The notes: generated from the letters alone by a model not told the origin. A stretch of 64,000 nt of DNA from Coffea arabica (GCF_036785885.1 NC_092310.1:1550001-1614000); one strand, 5' to 3'; numbered from the stretch's first letter, positions 1-10,562 are shown. Numbers and translations: made by a program.

Positions 1-781
1 ATAGAATTGTAAATTAGTAATCCACTAATGTAATGATGTTAAAATTAGGTCTATCCAAATGACAATAGAATGAAATTTTATAAAAGAATGGGAAGGAGAA
101 GGAAGGGGGAAGGGGGAAGTCCACAAAATATTAAATAGTAACTGTTTTTACCTCATACTTATAACTTTGTGCCTTTGTAGAATAGCAGTATAATAAATGA
201 AGTTCATTTCTTAAAATTAGATGTGTATGAGCATAGATAATAATTTGTATCTGTTAGGTCAAATAACATATTGTTCAGACTATCTTTTAATGTGAAAAAT
301 GGTTATAAGTTATCTTAATTAGTGTGCATGTATAATTAGTGTGCATGTACATCTTGTTAAATAACTATTATATTCTATGATAGAACAGTGACAGTGGAGA
401 AATATTTGATACAATCGTAAATGCACAATCAACTAGTATACTGATGTTAAATTGGGTCCCAGAGATTGATAATGGAACCTTTGTGGGAAAGAAATGCAAA
501 CATTAATAAGCATTAGTGATTGTTTACTCTTGTTTATAAGTTGGAACCCCAGTCAACTGTAGATTGAATAATTAGATAGTTTTTAATTATGTCAGACTCA
601 TAACATTCATATAGGTGTACAATTGGCGTTTGATTAGCTATGCCCTATATGTAATTGATAATCCTGTAAAATCTTTTTGCACAACCTGTATACTAAATGG
701 GTCACATTGTGATACCTAACATACATGTGGTGATTTTCAGGAATTGGATTTGTGGAAATAAGCAAGTAGACAAAAGATGGT
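1..781. other. AT-rich intergenic DNA
   Basis: No convincing gene or element ends are seen. There is a short purine-rich tract near 90-120 and a small direct repeat of TTAGTGTGCATGTA near 320-350. Confidence 0.5.
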
Positions 782-859
782 ACTCCACAATTAGGAATGG
801 AGTTTGACACAAAAGATAATGCCTATAAATTTTACAACAAAAATAGTTTTGTTGCGGGG
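782..859 (+). pseudogene. FAR1-type DNA-binding domain relic
   Basis: One frame reads about 26 residues that contain LGMEFDTKDNAYKFYNKNS. This matches the start of the FAR1 DNA-binding domain (the GMEF-D-S-x-E-x-A-Y-x-FYN signature), which occurs in FAR1/FRS regulators and in related MULE transposases. There is no start codon, the frame is interrupted on both sides, and the zinc-chelating part of the domain is not visible nearby. It is a fragment of either a decayed FRS gene or a mobile element, and I cannot tell which. Confidence 0.5.
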
Positions 860-862
860 ACA

Positions 863-3215
863 ATATAGCTGTCTTTACAATCATCAAAGGTACTTGTTAT
901 AGCTAATAAGCTGTTGTAAATGAATCTTTTTCACTCACAATATTTTTGCTGCGTTTTGTGAAAAGTTCAAACCTCTTTAGCAATTCCACCAAACTTACAC
1001 TCAAAAGCAAGCTATGTAGTCCCACTATTAGTCCAAGTAACCTATAATTGTAACTTGTTGAAGAAGATTTGAGTACCATTCCTATGCTTATACAGGTCCC
1101 TCCTTTGTTGTATTTAATTGACAGTGATTCATTTATTGTGTAGGTTGGTTTATTACTGTCGCTACTACCAAAAGACATAGGAATCGCATCCAACTAGCCA
1201 CAAGAAAAATGTTAGCATTGTAAAATCGCCCAATAATTTTTCATTCATACACTATAGTTTATTTCAATGAGTAGCATGTATATAAATACATGTATAATCT
1301 GGTTGAAATAATATACACCGTGTAACCGACCAAGTACGATGCATAGAAATTATTAAACATGCAGTTATTTGTCCACATGCATATTGCAACTAGTTATCGC
1401 AGCCACATGCATAATGCAATGGTATGCATATATTTGGAATGGTTATTGGTGCTTTAACTCAATTGTGCATCTCCTTGTAAGAAAATGTAATAAAAGAGAA
1501 AACGCGACCTCGAATACACTGGCTTAGGTCACATATTCAGAGGTTGCCTGTTGTCCTTTATTTTACTGCAACTTGCTTTGTTTTCACATTGCTTTCCAAC
1601 TCAATTCTAGCTCAGAATTTCGGTTGCACATACTCAAGATTCCTTAAGGAAGAGAAAATGAGCTTTATATCTTATCATTTCCACTTTTTGACTCTCCTTA
1701 CAACATATATGTAAGAATCATTGGGAAAAAAAAGAGAGAGTTAGTCTTTAGGGAGAATATTGATCAGATTTTAGTGAGAGAGCTTAGTTTCAGTCTTTTC
1801 TTATTCTCTCTAGCTTGGGATTTGCAAGAAAAATTTGAAGAATTCATTGTACCACTTCTTTTTGTTGAAGAAATAGAATATTTGGGAGCATGATTATCAC
1901 CTTGGCTAAGCTTTCTCTCTCTTTCTCTTTACTTGTGATTCAATATGTGTTTATGCAATGGAGCTATGGTCTTTCTTATTAAATATCACATTGAGTTGCT
2001 AAATTTCTAGATCTAGGGAGTAGTTGAAACTTATGGCTACTTGATATGAGTTGAATATAATTTATACTTGTTACCTTTTGTTTTAATTTGTCCAGTTATG
2101 CTTATTACTTGTTGTTGCTTGATCACCGATAGCAAGATTATAGTTGTTATTATTCAAAAAAATTGGTAATAATGATGAAACAACATAAATGGAACTTAAG
2201 GAGTAGACTCATGAAAATAGAGATACCCTTAAGTGGATTGATTCTGTATTTCATGAAGAGCAAAAGAATAGATTTAGTTATTCACCATGAGAATAGGGAA
2301 AACTAGACTATTTTAGGCCATTACATCATGAGAGTGAGTTTTGGTAAATATGGAAATGAATCTCTAAATAAACAAGAGTATTAAAAGAGGTAAATCTATT
2401 CACTTGTATCTTTTGTACGATAAGTAGACTCTACTTCCCTAGATTCAAGTATTTAGTGATATTTTTCCATTGTTATCTTGCAAGTTATAGAGTTAAGTTA
2501 GTTTATTAGTAAGTATCGTGATTTGTATTGCTTTATTTAGTAGTTAGTCTAAATAGTAGAGTAGAGACCTGGTACTTATGTTAGTTGCTCCTCATGGGAT
2601 CGATCCAATATATGTTTTAAACCTATATATTTGCTGTCAAACAGGTATATTTGGATTTAAACTTGTACTTGTTTTGAGAACCTGTCATCATGCTTTTGTT
2701 CTTCCATTGTTTCTTTGTGCCACGTTTTGGTCCGTTTTCTCTTAGAACAATATAAGAACAAAATTAAGTAGTTTCTATTCAAAATAAAACTCAAATAATA
2801 TAGTTAACTAGTGACTTGTATATATAAATGTAATACAAAATACGCCCTCAAGCACAAGAACCAAATAATAATACAAATTAAAAAGTCTGTACTTGTCCTC
2901 AAACACAAGAACAAAACCTATTGAATACAAAGAATGGCTATATTCGAGACTATTATTATTAAAGCAACCATTCTAAACATATGTCAAGTGTCAATAGTGA
3001 AAACCAAAAGGACATTTCTTCAGTTAGCGTTTAATATGATAAACCCTTTCAACTTCGGCTAACCAAATTAGGTATATAAAATATTTAATAAACATTTCCC
3101 TACAAATGTCCCAACTATTAAACAAAATCTCAAAAATATAACCACATGGATCCCTAGGCTATTATTATAATATTTTCCTTCTTGTTTTTCCTTATTTTTC
3201 TCTTTCTATTTTTTT
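863..3215. other. Intergenic repeats with LTR-like traces
   Basis: No gene is supported. A stretch near 2,596-2,609 (ATGGGATCGATCC) resembles the TGGGATCGACCC box of the LTRs of the element at 31.5-40.9 kb, read in the opposite orientation. A terminus-like TGTCA lies near 2,690. This suggests an old plus-sense LTR fragment ending near 2.7 kb, but I could not define its boundaries. Confidence 0.3.
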
Positions 3216-5262
3216 TTCAAATTCCCCCACACTTAAGCTTTCTTCACATTTTAACAAGGGAAAGGTACTTAATTCTCAGCCGTTCAAGTCTTTTGACGCA
3301 AACTCCAACATCTCCTAAATGAAAGAGCCTAGTTACTAAACTTTTCACCGCTTAAGAATCACATACTCTTAGCTATCGCTACGTTTTGATGTGAAAGTCG
3401 ACACTTTTAGGTGAAGAACCCCGCTTATTAGGTAACGACAACCAGTGGAATACAGTTATATTAATAAAATAAGCATATAGGGATATATAAGAACACAAAA
3501 GCCTATTTTATATCCCAATATTATGCAGAGCTAATATTAATAATTAGGCCAAATTCACAAGAAAAGTGCTAGAAAAATATTTACAATACCTAAAAAAGTT
3601 AGCTATAAATTGAAAAAGTTCAAAATACCACATATTCACCAAAGAAACACTCTAAAACAGCACCATTTAACACTTAAAACATTCATATAGATAAAACTTA
3701 GCAAAAATCATACTTGAAATATAAGCCATTACCTATCAGAAAATCAACAATAAGAACAAAAATTTGAAAATTTTAACCAAAAATTTCACTTCACTCTTTC
3801 ACCCCTCCCCCACACTTAATACAATATTGTCCTCAATGTTAGGGATAAAATAAAGAAATAATAACAAGAAAAAAAAAAGATGAAAGTGAAACTCTCCTAA
3901 TAACAAATGAATTCCAATGACCAAGCATAGTGGGCTAGAAATTGCTAGTTACCATCCAATAGTCAAGGGCAGGAAGTCATCCTACCAATTTAAAAGAACA
4001 AGTGAACACTATAAATAGGGGTTAAACACACCACCTAATAACCCAAAATTGAAAGCAATAAAATTTAAAGAACTTAACACCTCCATTAATTCCAAACAAA
4101 GAAAAATATTAAACAAAATTAGAAAGAAGTCGGGTTGCCTCGCGATAAGTGCTAAATTTTATTTCTTCAGCCGGACAGGGCTGATAAGGTCAAGAAGGAT
4201 GAAATGGTTCAGATATTTGCACATCCTCTAATTTATGTGCTTGTAGAAGTGTATAACTGCTCACATCAATATTGCGCTTTCGGACCACCGAAGAAGAATA
4301 TGAGCAATGATCATGCAAAGGCATAAATCTTGCATCCTACTCTAAGACATATCTTTCACCATACAAATCGTCACTAGCAGTAATATAGGAACAAGATTTC
4401 TCATACGAAGGGTATGTTAAGGATTCAAAAATATTAAATTCTTCTTTCTCTTTGCCAACCCTTAAAGTTAATTTTCCTTAAAGTGAATCTATATTAACTC
4501 CTCCCATAGCTAAGAGCACTCTACCAAGGATAATAGGCATACAAATATCTTCCTCCATTTAAAGAACAATAAAATCAATAGGAAAAATTTATCAACTTTA
4601 ATCGATAGATTTTCTACAATGCCCATTGGATAATGCACTAAACGATCATCCAATGGCAGAATCACTTGAATAGGCACTTAGTTGGCAAATTTCAATTTCT
4701 TAAAAAAATGATAAAGGCATCAAATTAACACTAGATTCAAGGTCACACAAACATTTATCAACAAGAATATGTTCAAATTGACAAGGTACAATAAAACTCT
4801 TTGGATCTTTCATCTTAATTGGAAGACGATTTTGAAGTACTGCACTACATTCCTCAATAAGAGACACTTCTGCAAAGTCCTTTAACTTCTTTTTATTTGA
4901 CACTATCTCCTTTAAAAACTTTGCATAGGTAGGGATATTTGCCAAAATTTCAGAAAAAGGCATATTGACTTGTAACTTCCTAAGCATATCCACTAACTTC
5001 TGATATAGTGCATCAGTTGCCTTCTTTGTAAGCCTTTGCAGGAACGGAATAGATGGAGCGCAAGCTTTAACTTCAAGCAATATCACTTGTAGCATCGTCA
5101 CTTGAGTTAGACCCATTTTCTCTATTTTCTTGTTGTCCTTCCTAATTTAATGCCTCCTCTTGTTGCTTTGCTTTGTTTTTAGATCTTTGCACCGGTTCAT
5201 CCAGCACTATCCCTGATCGAAGTGTAACTGCCATTGTAGCTTCTTTGGGATCTGAGCCATCA
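3216..5262 (-). mobile_element. Ty3-type retrotransposon relic (copy A)
   Basis: On the minus strand this runs from a gag-pol junction to a polypurine tract. It holds the AVTLRSG motif near 5,190-5,240, a retropepsin region, the GAGGCAACCCG box near 4,130-4,145 that plant Ty3-type elements carry after their coding part, and a polypurine tract (plus strand CCCCCACACTT near 3,224). A second polypurine tract with a stem-loop sits near 3,805-3,840. Reverse transcriptase, RNase H and integrase should lie between the protease and the 3' end but are absent, so this is an internally deleted copy. It shares non-coding 3' motifs with copies B (23.4-30.8 kb) and C (31.5-40.9 kb). Confidence 0.7.
4430..5250 (-). 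pseudogene. Broken gag-pol protease region
   Basis: The longest open stretch (5,116 to 4,700) contains LQVNMPFSEILANIPTYAKF, then EECSAVLQNRLPIKMKDP, then CDLESSVNLMP. This is the conserved linker and retropepsin start of plant Ty3 elements. The usual active-site triad motif D-L/T-G-A/S is changed: the residue after DL is Glu, not Gly. A stop and frameshift follow, and the rest of the protease (VHYPMGIVENLSIKVDKF, then MEEDICMPIILGR) continues in other frames down to about 4,430. Upstream, AVTLRSG is in a different frame as well. The fragment cannot make a working protease. Confidence 0.75.
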
Positions 5263-5269
5263 TTCAAAT

Positions 5270-5560
5270 TTCAAAAATAAAAAGAATTGTAATGAAAATT
5301 CTCCATTGTTTCAAGACAATGTCTCTTCAAATTGAATAAATTATATAAATTTCTCAAGATAATTCACAGCAACATAAATAATTTTGTTTGATTTGATATA
5401 AATGGAATATGAAAACACTAATGTGATTATTTATTGAGTAAATATAACCTATGTGCATTAAATATACATTGTGAATACACGGTTAACTTATGGAATTAAA
5501 TCTATGATAAACATTTTTATACACTGTCAGTCTATAATTTTTTTTGCACTAATAGGTTTA
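5270..5560. repeat. Dispersed intergenic module, copy 1
   Basis: About 250 bp near-matches 12,670-12,905 and 14,140-14,345. All three share a TTTTGTTTGATTTGAT(A/G)TAAAT-like core, the phrase ATAACCTATGTGCATTA, and a following stretch about a TACACT-TCAG-TATAATTTTTTT. No terminal inverted repeats were found. In copies 1 and 2 this is followed by the same second module (6,590-7,020 and 12,930-13,570), so it belongs to a segmental duplication. Confidence 0.6.
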
Positions 5561-5678
5561 AATCAGTGTCACGTAATATGAAAACATGAAGGACCTTAAA
5601 GAAAACCTAATGATTAACTAAGGAAATCTAAGGAAACAAGAAACTAAAAGAGAACAACATTTTAGGAGACATGACTAA

Positions 5679-6572
5679 GGCTCCATTTGATAACACTGAA
5701 TTTGAATTCTGAATTCTGAATACTGAAATAATTAATTTGCTGAATTTTAAGCACTGAAAAGAGATATATGAATGTCTGAATCTTAATACTGAATCTATTT
5801 ATACTGTTTGATAAATATTCATAACTTAATGCTTAATAAGCTAAATTGTACAATTTTACCCTTCTATCTTTTAATCCAAAAAGGAAATAGAACCTATGAT
5901 TTAATTAACTTAAAATTGTTAGGTATGAAAATGACAATGATTGTGAAGAGCAATGCATACAATGACAATGTTTCTTTGTGTGGGAAAAGGGTATGGTTTC
6001 ATTGTTTTAAAAATGGGAAAACGAGCTTTTAATACTTTAAAAGCACGTTCAATTACATTTCTCAATCTTGCATGTGCTTGGTTAAAGCGTTCTTCTTTTG
6101 ATATTGGACGAGAAGCATTTCGAAAATCAGACAACCAATATCTAATATTTCGATATGGTGTCATAAAGCCACGTGTGTGTGGATAAGCTACATCACATAA
6201 ATAATATTTATCTGCACAAAAAATATATATATCAAAATATAAATGTTTGTGGATGAAAATTACTTCAAAAAAATACTATTGTTAAAAAAAAATTTTGAAT
6301 AGAGAATATTAGGTTGTTAATCAGATAAGGATTTTGAATGTAATTAACAAACAGGGATATATTTGGTAGATAAGATAAAGTAGTTGAAGTAAATGTCTTG
6401 ATTCTTATCAAATTAAGCATTCAGCTACGATTCTTGTGCTGAAAAAAATACATACAAATTCAGCACTACTTAATAAGTTCAGCAGGTGAATTTTTATTTA
6501 TCAAACACTCACAACATCTGAATGTCTGAATGAATTCAGTTTCAGCACTTTTTTATATTATCAAACAGACAC
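5679..6572 (-). mobile_element. PIF/Harbinger-type element, defective
   Basis: The ends are GGCTCCATTTGATAA at the left and, read on the other strand, GTGTCTGTTTGATAA at the right, flanked by TAA on both sides (5,676-5,678 and 6,573-6,575). A 3 bp TAA/TTA duplication and a GG-x-TCTGTTTGATAA-like terminus are typical of PIF/Harbinger elements. The 894 bp element carries only the last part of a transposase. Its subterminal DNA is built of CTGAAT-rich short repeats. Confidence 0.75.
5919..6213 (-). pseudogene. Harbinger (DDE_Tnp_4) transposase fragment
   Basis: After a good splice acceptor (TTTTTTGTGCAG on the minus strand, near 6,214) the frame reads KYYLCDVAYP, GFMTPYRNIRYWLSDF, FNQAHARLRNVIERAFKVLK and ARFPIF. 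These match the second catalytic Asp block (YYLxD) and the third acidic residue block (RNxIER-F-xLKxRF) of HARBI1-like transposases. The first catalytic Asp and the N-terminal part are missing, so the fragment is inactive. It ends near HNHCHFHT. Confidence 0.8.
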
Positions 6573-6589
6573 TAAATGTGTTCATTCTC

Positions 6590-7020
6590 TAATGCGAATT
6601 GCGGTCCCCTTCTCTGGAACATCTCCCGGTATTTATAGCTAAAACTTCCCTTCAGAATATGGCGGTTAATTGACCTCATCTTTATTCGCTAATATCATGG
6701 ACCACTTTCTCTCCTTCATTGCCTTAATGGCTGGTAACTTCCACTTTTCCCGGGATATGCGAGTAACATGTCCCACTTTGATGCTTGATTGATAAGGACT
6801 TCTCCCTATATCCTAGAAATAAGGTTACCACCTTCATAAAATGTAGGGTGTATGGTCGAAAACTTATCATAATCATCAGCGGTTCCTTTGAACCCTTATC
6901 ACTTTTCAAGCTGGTTAATGTACCATCGATCCTTCTCACTTTATCTACTTTTTCTTTCATAGCTCTCCGGACTTCGCTTCACATTCGACGAGTCATGCTG
7001 ATGAGTTATTAATATTGCAC
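6590..7020. repeat. Segmental duplication module, copy 1
   Basis: This matches 12,930-13,570 over its whole length. Shared landmarks are CATGGACCACTTTCTCTCC, AGTAACATGTCCCACT, AAAATGTAGGGTGTATG, CCCTTATCACTTTTCA and ATGAGTTAT-AAT-TGCACCAA. The second copy has an extra ~230 bp at 13,100-13,340. Short open frames here appear by chance, since they are not kept in the other copy. Confidence 0.7.
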
Positions 7021-7652
7021 CAACAGCGGTAAAAGCGATTTCAGAAAGACAATTAAATAATTAAATACGAAACTTATATGAAGGGTCGTACCCAACCATT
7101 TCTGATAGTATGACAGAAAATTAAGAATACATGCAAGCTATAAAAGCGAATTATGTATTCACTAATTATAGGAAACTTATATGAAATGGTAGTACCCAAC
7201 CATTTCCGTAGCTGAAGCAATCAGCTGTCTAGCCTCCCTTCCCCTTCCTTCTTTTTTTTTTTTTTTGCCCATTCTCCCTCCGTCTCCTCCCTCTCGCTTT
7301 CCCCTTCTCCTTCCTTCCTCCCTCCTCTTTCCCCTACGACACCCATTTTCCTTCATCCTACCCGCCTCCCTCTCCCTTTCCCCTTCCCCAGCTCGTAGCA
7401 TGACCAGAGGCTGGAGGAGGGGAAAAAAGGAGAAAGCTTGACGTGGAGGTAGGTGGTGGTTGCTAGTGGGGGAGGGTGGTCATGGTTGTTGGTGGGATCG
7501 CATCCAAGATTATTGACGTTGTGGTTGGCGCGTAAAAGGTGACAGAATCATATAAATATTCTCCAAATACTTTTTAATACACAACAATTATAGTAAACAT
7601 TTTACGGTACAGTAATATTAATTTTAGGCACACCATCAGACGGACCAATATT
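7021..7652. other. Flank of duplicated unit, CT-rich tract
   Basis: A low-complexity pyrimidine tract (about 7,230-7,400, C/T runs on the plus strand) is followed by DNA that matches 8,500-8,790 and 9,251-9,421. It is the left part of the first DUF579 duplication unit. At 7,480-7,490 this copy keeps the uninterrupted GGTTGTTGGTGGG, the site into which a MITE inserted in the second unit. Confidence 0.6.
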
Positions 7653-8340
7653 CTAGCAAAAATGTGGGTTGGAATCAGCGGCAGGCGGTATCGCGAAATG
7701 CCCAAGCTTCCCAACGATCTTGACGCAATTTTTGCTACACAAAAACGTTTCCGTATAAGCTTTCTCCTCCTTTCGATCCACATTGTGCACGAACACATGC
7801 GTCGCTCCCGGCCCCTTCCTATTCCTTGCCATAACAGCCGCTGAATATATGGCCGACATCCGCCCTGGCGCCTCCGGAAAATACCCTATCGGGCCATCAA
7901 TCAAGTTCAGGTCCCAATCCTGGTTGTAAACTTCCTCCGGTAACATGTTCAGCGCCAACTTGCACCTCTCATTTCCGCGGAGGAAAGCTTTCTGGGCGGA
8001 ACATTCCGGTTGGGTCGGGCACTCTTTGAGGAGATCATCCGCCTCGGAGACTTTAGTCCTGTACTTGATCACGTGGGCACGAAGATGCGGTGCGTCCTTG
8101 AGAATTTTGTCGACCCACTTGGGTTCTTCTTCTAGGAATAAAGTTGTACCACCAGGGTTGAGTGAAGCCCACATGAGGGAATCGTGGCCGAGTCCGAAGA
8201 TGAGGAAGTTGCATGGGGACTTAGCTGTGAGGACGTCAACGGCAACTTGGATCTCGTCCCGTGATAGTAGCGGGACTTGGAGAGATGTGGCATAGTGGAC
8301 AATGGCGGCGTTGACTGCAGCATCGTCTCAGCTGAGTATG
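7653..8340 (-). pseudogene. Truncated DUF579 methyltransferase copy
   Basis: From 8,174 down to the stop at 7,653 the frame is open and nearly identical to residues 124-296 of the intact gene at 9,422-10,312 (MWASLNPGGTTLFLEE, the PEAPGRMSAIYSAAVMARN block and the same C-terminus NPHFC). Upstream, a 1-base deletion near 8,312-8,318 shifts the frame between the conserved VHYATYP and SYSAETMLQ blocks. All similarity stops near 8,340, so the first ~69 codons, with the membrane anchor, are missing. Within the open part, DLILIDGP of the intact gene has become DLNLIDGP. It should not make a functional Golgi enzyme. It arose by tandem duplication with the intact copy; the breakpoint removed the promoter and N-terminus. 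Confidence 0.85.
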
Positions 8341-8789
8341 AAAACATGTCATCGTCTAACCATTCCCACTTTCACTGCTAGTGTCACCACCTCAACCCAC
8401 CAACACCTACTGCCACCTCAGCTCACCACTACCACCTCCATTTCCATCCCCACTTTAGCCCACCATCGCCTGCCGTCACCTCTGCCGCCACCTCCTCGCT
8501 TTCCCTTCTCCTTCCTTTTTTTTTCCTTTCTCCCTCCCTCTCCTCCCTTTCCCCTTCTCTTTCCTTCCTCCCTCCTTCTTCTCTTTCCCCTACAACCCCC
8601 ATTTTCCTTCACTACCTTTGGTCATGCTACCAGCTGGGGAAGGGGAAAGCGTGAGGGGGGGGAGGATGAAGGAGCTGGTAGCATGACCAAAGGTAGGAGG
8701 AGGGGAAAAATAAAGGATAAGAGAGGGAGGAAAAGCTTGACGTGACGGTAGGTGCTGGTCGCTAGCAGGGGAGGATGGTCATGGTTGTT
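8341..8789. other. Junction and CT/GA-rich tract between DUF579 units
   Basis: After the duplication breakpoint come ACC/CCACC-rich DNA (8,380-8,490) and a long pyrimidine tract (8,490-8,610) that matches the tract at 7,230-7,390. Then follow an inverted repeat and purine-rich DNA. Open frames here have biased composition and are not genes. Confidence 0.55.
8612..8696. repeat. Perfect 24 bp inverted repeat
   Basis: CTACCTTTGGTCATGCTACC plus AGCT at 8,612-8,635 is repeated exactly in inverted orientation at 8,673-8,696, around a 37-base purine-rich loop. The right arm corresponds to TAGCATGACCAGAGG at 7,398 in the first unit, where no left arm is seen. The hairpin is therefore specific to the second unit. 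Confidence 0.85.
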
Positions 8790-9250
8790 TGTAGAGAGGA
8801 TCCTCTGTCCATTATATCTATCTATTTTTCCTGTCCAATGGAAAAATACGTAATCACTTATTAATATTGCTAATGTGGTCATAACATTGAATGCATATTT
8901 AGGAGGTGTTTGATAATTGGATTTCAAATTCAATTTTAGCATGAATAGCCTTTTTTTTAATCAACATGACTGCATGTAATTGCAATTTTAACAAATTCAA
9001 GGATCTCGTCCTCAAATGCTTGTCTAATTTCATCTAAATCATGCGACGTCAAATTCAAAAGTAGAAGACTATGGGTACAGTTAGGCGTAAACAGACATTA
9101 TTTATGGATATTATTAAATTTGAAACCCATTTACTAAACACCCCTAAATATGCATTCAATGTTATGTGCCACATCAATAATATTAGTTAGTGGAACTACG
9201 TAATTTTATATTAAACAGAAAAAATGAATAGATATAACGGATAGAGGATC
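8790..9250. mobile_element. MULE-like MITE in DUF579 flank
   Basis: Long inverted repeats begin GATCCTCTGTCCATTATATC at the left and GATCCTCTATCCGTTATATC at the right (read on the minus strand). They continue through a shared block around CATAACATTGAATGCATATT. The flanks ATGGTTGTT (8,781-8,789) and ACGGTTGTT (9,251-9,259) form a 9 bp target duplication with one mismatch. The paralogous flank near 7,480 carries the site without the insert. There is no coding capacity. Confidence 0.75.
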
Positions 9251-9421
9251 ACGGTTGTTGGTGGGTTCGCATCCAAGATTAGTGATGTTGTGGGTGGCGC
9301 ATAATAGGTGACAGAATTTTATAAATATTCTCAAGATACTTTTTAATACACAACAATTTTTGTAGAAAGTTGACAATACAGTAATATTAATTTTAGGCAC
9401 ACCATCAGACGGACCAATATT

Positions 9422-10312
9422 CTAGCAAAAATGTGGGTTGGAATCAGCGGCCGGCGGTATCTCGAAATGCCCAAGCTTCCCAACGATCTTGACCCGATTT
9501 TTGTTACACAAAAACGTTTCCGTATAAGTTTTCTCCTCCTTTCGATCCACATTGTGCACGAACACATGCGTCGCTCCCGATCCCTTCCTATTCCTTGCCA
9601 TAACAGCCGCTGAATATATGGCCGACATCCGCCCTGGTGCCTCCGGAAAAAACCCTATCGGGCCATCAATCAAGATCAGGTCCCAATCCTGGTTGTAAAC
9701 TTCCTCCTGTAACATATTCAGCGCCAACTTGCACCTCTCATTTCCGCGGAGGAAAGCTTTCTGAGCGGAACATTCCGGTTGGGTCGGGTACTCTTTGAGG
9801 AGATCATCCGCCTCGGAGACTTTAGTCCTGTACTTGATCACGTGGGCACGAAGATGCGGTGCGTCCTTGAGAATTTTGTCGACCCACTTGGGTTCTTCTT
9901 CTAGGAATAACGTTGTACCACCAGGGTTGAGTGAAGCCCACATGAGGGAATCGTGGCCGAGTCCGAAGATGAGGAAGTTGCATGGAGACTTAGCTTTGAG
10001 GACGTCAACGGCAACTTGGATCTCGTCCCGTGATAGTAGCGGGACTTGGGGATATGTGGCATAGTGGACAATGGCGGCGTTGAGCTGAAGCATCGTCTCA
10101 GCTGAGTATGAACCTTCTGTCGAGAAGGCTTGAACCTGTGAGCTTAAGCCACTCTGCTGCCTAGAATTGCAGAAAAGGGAAGTCCCCGTTATTCCTAAAT
10201 AAACCGCAAGAAACAGAGTTCCACCAAATAAGAACACAGCTGCTTTTTCCCCCAGTAACCGCCGCTTCTGATCTGGACTAAAATGGCTTTTAGTATTACC
10301 AGTCGTTTCCAT
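9422..10312 (-). CDS. DUF579 Golgi polysaccharide methyltransferase
   Basis: A 296-residue, single-exon protein of the DUF579 family. This family includes the glucuronoxylan 4-O-methyltransferases, the IRX15 proteins and the arabinogalactan methyltransferases, which use S-adenosylmethionine to methylate glucuronic acid on wall polysaccharides in the Golgi. The sequence shows a short basic cytosolic tail (1-23), one membrane anchor (about 24-47, VFLFGGTLFLAVYLGITG) and the domain from about 65 to 285. Family landmarks are FLIFGLGHDSLMWASLNPGG (113-132, the nucleotide-fold glycine region), LFLEEE (135-140), WDLILIDGP (210-218) and PEAPGRMSAIYSAAVMARNR (223-242). The length fits the family, and the ATG is the only one in frame before the anchor. 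The C-terminal wording (HVFVHNVDRKEEKTY) looks nearer to the At1g27930/AGM-like branch than to IRX15, but the branch assignment is inference. A truncated tandem copy lies at 7,653-8,340. Confidence 0.88.
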   Translation of the reverse strand: METTGNTKSHFSPDQKRRLLGEKAAVFLFGGTLFLAVYLGITGTSLFCNSRQQSGLSSQVQAFSTEGSYSAETMLQLNAAIVHYATYPQVPLLSRDEIQVAVDVLKAKSPCNFLIFGLGHDSLMWASLNPGGTTLFLEEEPKWVDKILKDAPHLRAHVIKYRTKVSEADDLLKEYPTQPECSAQKAFLRGNERCKLALNMLQEEVYNQDWDLILIDGPIGFFPEAPGRMSAIYSAAVMARNRKGSGATHVFVHNVDRKEEKTYTETFLCNKNRVKIVGKLGHFEIPPAADSNPHFC

Positions 10313-10562
10313 GGTCGATCTCTGCAGTTAATAGATATGGTGTTGATGCTAGTTTGCCCAACACAAAAGTTGTGTTTGGATAGTTTTCAGCTGATGGGAT
10401 CACGAAATATGAAATGCCAAAGGCAATTGACCTGAGGATACGAAATTGTGGAGAATTTATAGGCGGCTGGACATTATAGGCGTAGAAATTGTGGAGAATT
10501 TATAGGCGGCTGGACATTATAGGCATAGCAAGTAACAAGTGAGTAGCTTCCACATCTCTAAA
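10313..10562 (-). promoter_or_regulatory. 5' flank of DUF579 gene with 43 bp tandem repeat
   Basis: Two direct copies of a 43 bp unit (10,442-10,484 and 10,485-10,527) start GAAATTGTGGAGAATTTATA and contain GGCTGGACATTATAGGC, about 130-215 bp before the ATG. The GCTGGACATTATAGGCATAG part recurs at 17,420 and 17,710 in DNA that has no gene beside it. I see no clear TATA box. Whether the repeat has regulatory effect is unknown. Confidence 0.55.

Noticed and set aside
903..1193. 96-codon open frame on the minus strand
   Set aside because: No recognisable domain, composition like the flanks, and no conserved start context.
7177..7401. Arg/Glu/Gly-rich 74-codon frame
   Set aside because: It is the purine strand of a pyrimidine tract, not a protein.
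8302..8745. 147-codon plus-strand frame
   Set aside because: It runs through the CT-rich tract and a hairpin; its Pro/Ser/Phe composition is produced by the low-complexity DNA.
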